From: Paratinospora sagittata
Lineage: Eukaryota > Streptophyta > Magnoliopsida > Ranunculales > Menispermaceae
Length of the DNA: 64,000 nt
Reading direction: 5' to 3'
NCBI GenBank assembly: GCA_035771175.1
Contig: CM069605.1
Coordinates: 21,778,288-21,842,287, forward strand
Under the pieces are notes generated by a model. It saw only the letters and a program-made list of their open reading frames with translations. It did not search any database and was not told the origin of the DNA. A program made the translations under genes and the position numbers. Of the stretch, positions 61,842 through 64,000 are shown one piece after another. Every line of letters begins with the position of its first letter. The stretch's first letter is position 1.

Positions 61842-63045
61842 CACCATCAAGAACAAATATCCTCTCCCAAGGATTGATAACTTGTTTGATCAGTTGAGGG
61901 GAGCGAGGTATTTTTTGAAGATTGATTTGCGCTCTGGGTATCATCAGCTAAGGATCAGGGAGGAGGATGTGCCTAAGACAGCATTCAGAACCCGCTATGG
62001 ACATTATGAGTTCCTTGTGATGCCATTTGGTGTGACTAGATCACCGGCGATGTTCATGGACCTGATGCAGAGGGTCTTTAGGCATTATCTGGATAAGTTT
62101 GTCATCGTCTTCAGTGATGACATATTGGTGTATTCCAAGACTCAGGCTGAGCATGAAGAACACCTTAGAGTGACCTTGCAAACTCTGAGAGAGCATAGGC
62201 TATATGCAAAGCTGAGCAAGTGCGAGTTTTGGATCACCGAAGTGAAGTTCTTAGGTCATGTGGTGAGTTCTGAGGGGATTTCAGTTGATCCGTCTAAGGT
62301 TGAAGCCATTATCAGTTGGCCTAGGCCTACCACAGTGACCGAGATCAGAAGCTTTCTTGGGTTAGCTGGTTAGTATAGGAGATTCGTTCAGGGATTCTCT
62401 AAGATAGCTACGCCTATGACTAGGCTCACCCAGAAAGATGTGTCCTTTGTATGGACCGAGGAGTGTGAGAATGCCTTTTTAGAGCTGAAGAAAAGATTGA
62501 CATTTACGCCAGTGTTGATTTTGCCAGAGCCTGATCAGGAGTTGGTTATTTATACTGATGCCTCTCGTATCGGCTTGGGTTGCGTGTTGATGCAGAAGGA
62601 TAGGGTCATTGCTTATGCATCGAGGCAGTTGAAGGTGCATGAAAAGAACTACCCTGTTCATGACTTAGAACTGGCCGCAATAGTTTTTGCTTTGAAGATT
62701 TGGAGGCATTATCTCTATGGTGAGAGATTCACTTTGTATTCTGACCATAAATGCCTCAAGTACTTGTTCTCTCAGAAGGAATTGAACATGAGGCAGAGAA
62801 GGTGGTTAGAGCTCCTCAAAGACTATGATTTTACATTGGAATACCACCCAGGTAAAGCCAATGTAGTGGCTGATGCGTTGAGCAGGAAGCGGGTAGAGAC
62901 AGTTATGGTAGCACGCCAGATGTCTCATGAGTGGAGACTACTTGAGGCGGCTACGTTTATGAGTATATGTGCTACCCCTTCAGATCCAGATTGCGATATG
63001 TGCTCAAATGAGAGCTCAGCCTACACAAGTCCAGGAGGTAATTGA
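61842..63045 (+). pseudogene. Tekay-like reverse transcriptase and RNase H, 5'-truncated
   Basis: Begins inside RT with [20 protein letters not shown], so the N-terminal part is missing. Then [25 protein letters not shown] and the active site [10 protein letters not shown], where most relatives have FIDD; both Asp remain. A TAG at about 62371 interrupts LGLAG-YRRF. RNase H follows in the same frame with [25 protein letters not shown] and [11 protein letters not shown], ending in [23 protein letters not shown], a Tekay/Del-type connection. After about 62985 the reading shifts by one base into the integrase frame; the old frame ends at 63045. Confidence 0.92.
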
Positions 63046-64000
63046 CCAACAGAGACTTGACGTTGATTATGGGATGTACAAGTCTTGGGCTGAGAGCATT
63101 GATTTTACTGATTGGAACTTGTCATCTGATGGTGCCTTGAGATTTAGGGGACGTTTATGGGTTCCCGCAGATCCACGACTCAGACAGAGTGTTCTCCAAG
63201 AGGCTCACAGATCTCATTATGCTATTCATCCTGGCGGAACCAAGATGTATCATGATATGAAAAGAATGTATTGGTGGCCCGACATGAAGAGAGAGATAGC
63301 GCAGTTCATTCAGAGGTGTGAGATCTGTCAAAGAGTCAAAGCTGAGCATCTGAGGCCTGGAGGACAGATGCAACCGGTTGCCATTCCTGAGTGGAAATGG
63401 GAGCACGTCACTATGGACTTTGTTGTGGGATTACCCAACACCCCGAGGAGACATAATGATGTTTGGGTTATTATTGATCGCTTGACCAAGTCCGCTCACT
63501 TTCTACCGGTGAACACTAGGGATTCTATGGACAAGCTGAGCAGACTCTATATGCAGGAGATAGTCAGATCACATGGAGTGCCAGTTTCGATTGTGTCAGA
63601 TAGGGAGCCGAGGTTTACATCGGTATTCTGGCAGGGGTTGCAGAGGCAGCTCGACACTAGACTAGATCTCAGTACCGCTTTTCATCCCCAGACGGATGGC
63701 TAGTCTGAGAGGTTGATATCGATTTTAGAGGATATGCTTCGAGCTTGTGTCCTTGGTCCAGTGGTAACTGGGAGGAGTACATACATCTGTGTGAGTTCGC
63801 GTACAACAACAGCTATCAGTCCAGTATTGGCATGGCTCCTTTTGAGGCATTGTATGGTCGACCCTGTAGATCTCCGATCTCTTGGACAGAGGTAGGGGAT
63901 GTTGCGGTGATGGGACCAGAGTTTGTACAAGAACACACAGAGAAGATTAAGAGGATCAAGCATAATATGGAAGTAGCCCAAGACAGGCAGAAGAGTTACA
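62969..64000 (+). pseudogene. Tekay-like integrase, runs off the window
   Basis: The zinc motif is complete: HRSHYAIHPGGTKMYHD and CEICQRVK. Catalytic core: VTMDFVVGLP, then IVSDREPRFTSVFW, then HPQTDG followed by TAG at 63701-63703 and [15 protein letters not shown], which holds the acidic third residue. A frameshift at about 63760 leads to [20 protein letters not shown] and [16 protein letters not shown]. The frame remains open at the window end (DRQKSY), so the C-terminal part, and any chromodomain, lies outside. Confidence 0.92.

Overview
The window is repeat-dense plant nuclear DNA, most likely pericentromeric or other heterochromatin of a flowering plant. I found no intact host gene, tRNA, rRNA or CRISPR array in the 64 kb. 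Plant origin follows from the LTR retrotransposon lineages present: a chromodomain Ty3/gypsy element, Tekay/Del-like Ty3/gypsy pieces, an Athila-type Ty3/gypsy element with a tRNA-Asp primer site, and long LTRs resembling the SIRE/Maximus lineage of Ty1/copia. The species cannot be named from the sequence.

Layout. 1-5517: a nearly complete minus-strand chromovirus with similar LTRs; its gag-pro-pol-chromodomain frame is broken only by three in-frame stops. 5518-6603: AT-rich sequence with an AT microsatellite. 6604-9094: a Tekay-like LTR fragment split by a solo LTR (7398-8288) with a perfect GATTA target duplication. 9095-18340: scrambled Tekay-like territory. It holds a plus-strand LTR with Met-tRNA primer site, a decayed transposon-associated reading frame (10572-11951), a decayed gag-protease (13107-14599), a minus-strand LTR (14600-16730), a short element 3' end, and an inverted copy of the 9095 LTR (17182-18340). 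18620-28531: a complete but decayed plus-strand Athila-like element with an ATCAA target duplication; a paralogous copy of its insertion site without the element lies at 31.67 kb. 28537-35434: fragments of Athila-like, SIRE-like and Tekay-like LTRs.

35435-60670 is a tandem array of about 24 monomers of about 1,092 bp, interrupted at 50945-52382 by an LTR fragment. On the minus strand each monomer carries a C-rich tract, an LTR-like end and a Met-tRNA primer-binding site in the order seen at a retrotransposon LTR/leader junction. Upstream it has a promoter-proximal block resembling the SIRE-like LTR at 31.3 kb. I infer that the satellite arose by amplification of a Ty1/copia LTR-leader segment. 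The array shows recent triplication, internal 136 and 182 bp duplications, subrepeat loss and deletion junctions.

60671-64000: an LTR 5' fragment joined directly to the reverse transcriptase of a decayed Tekay-like pol that runs off the window.

No reading frame here looks functional without suppression or repair. The interest lies in the satellite, in the nested order of insertions, and in several rearrangement junctions. All domain and lineage calls come from motif recognition by eye; no database search was run.
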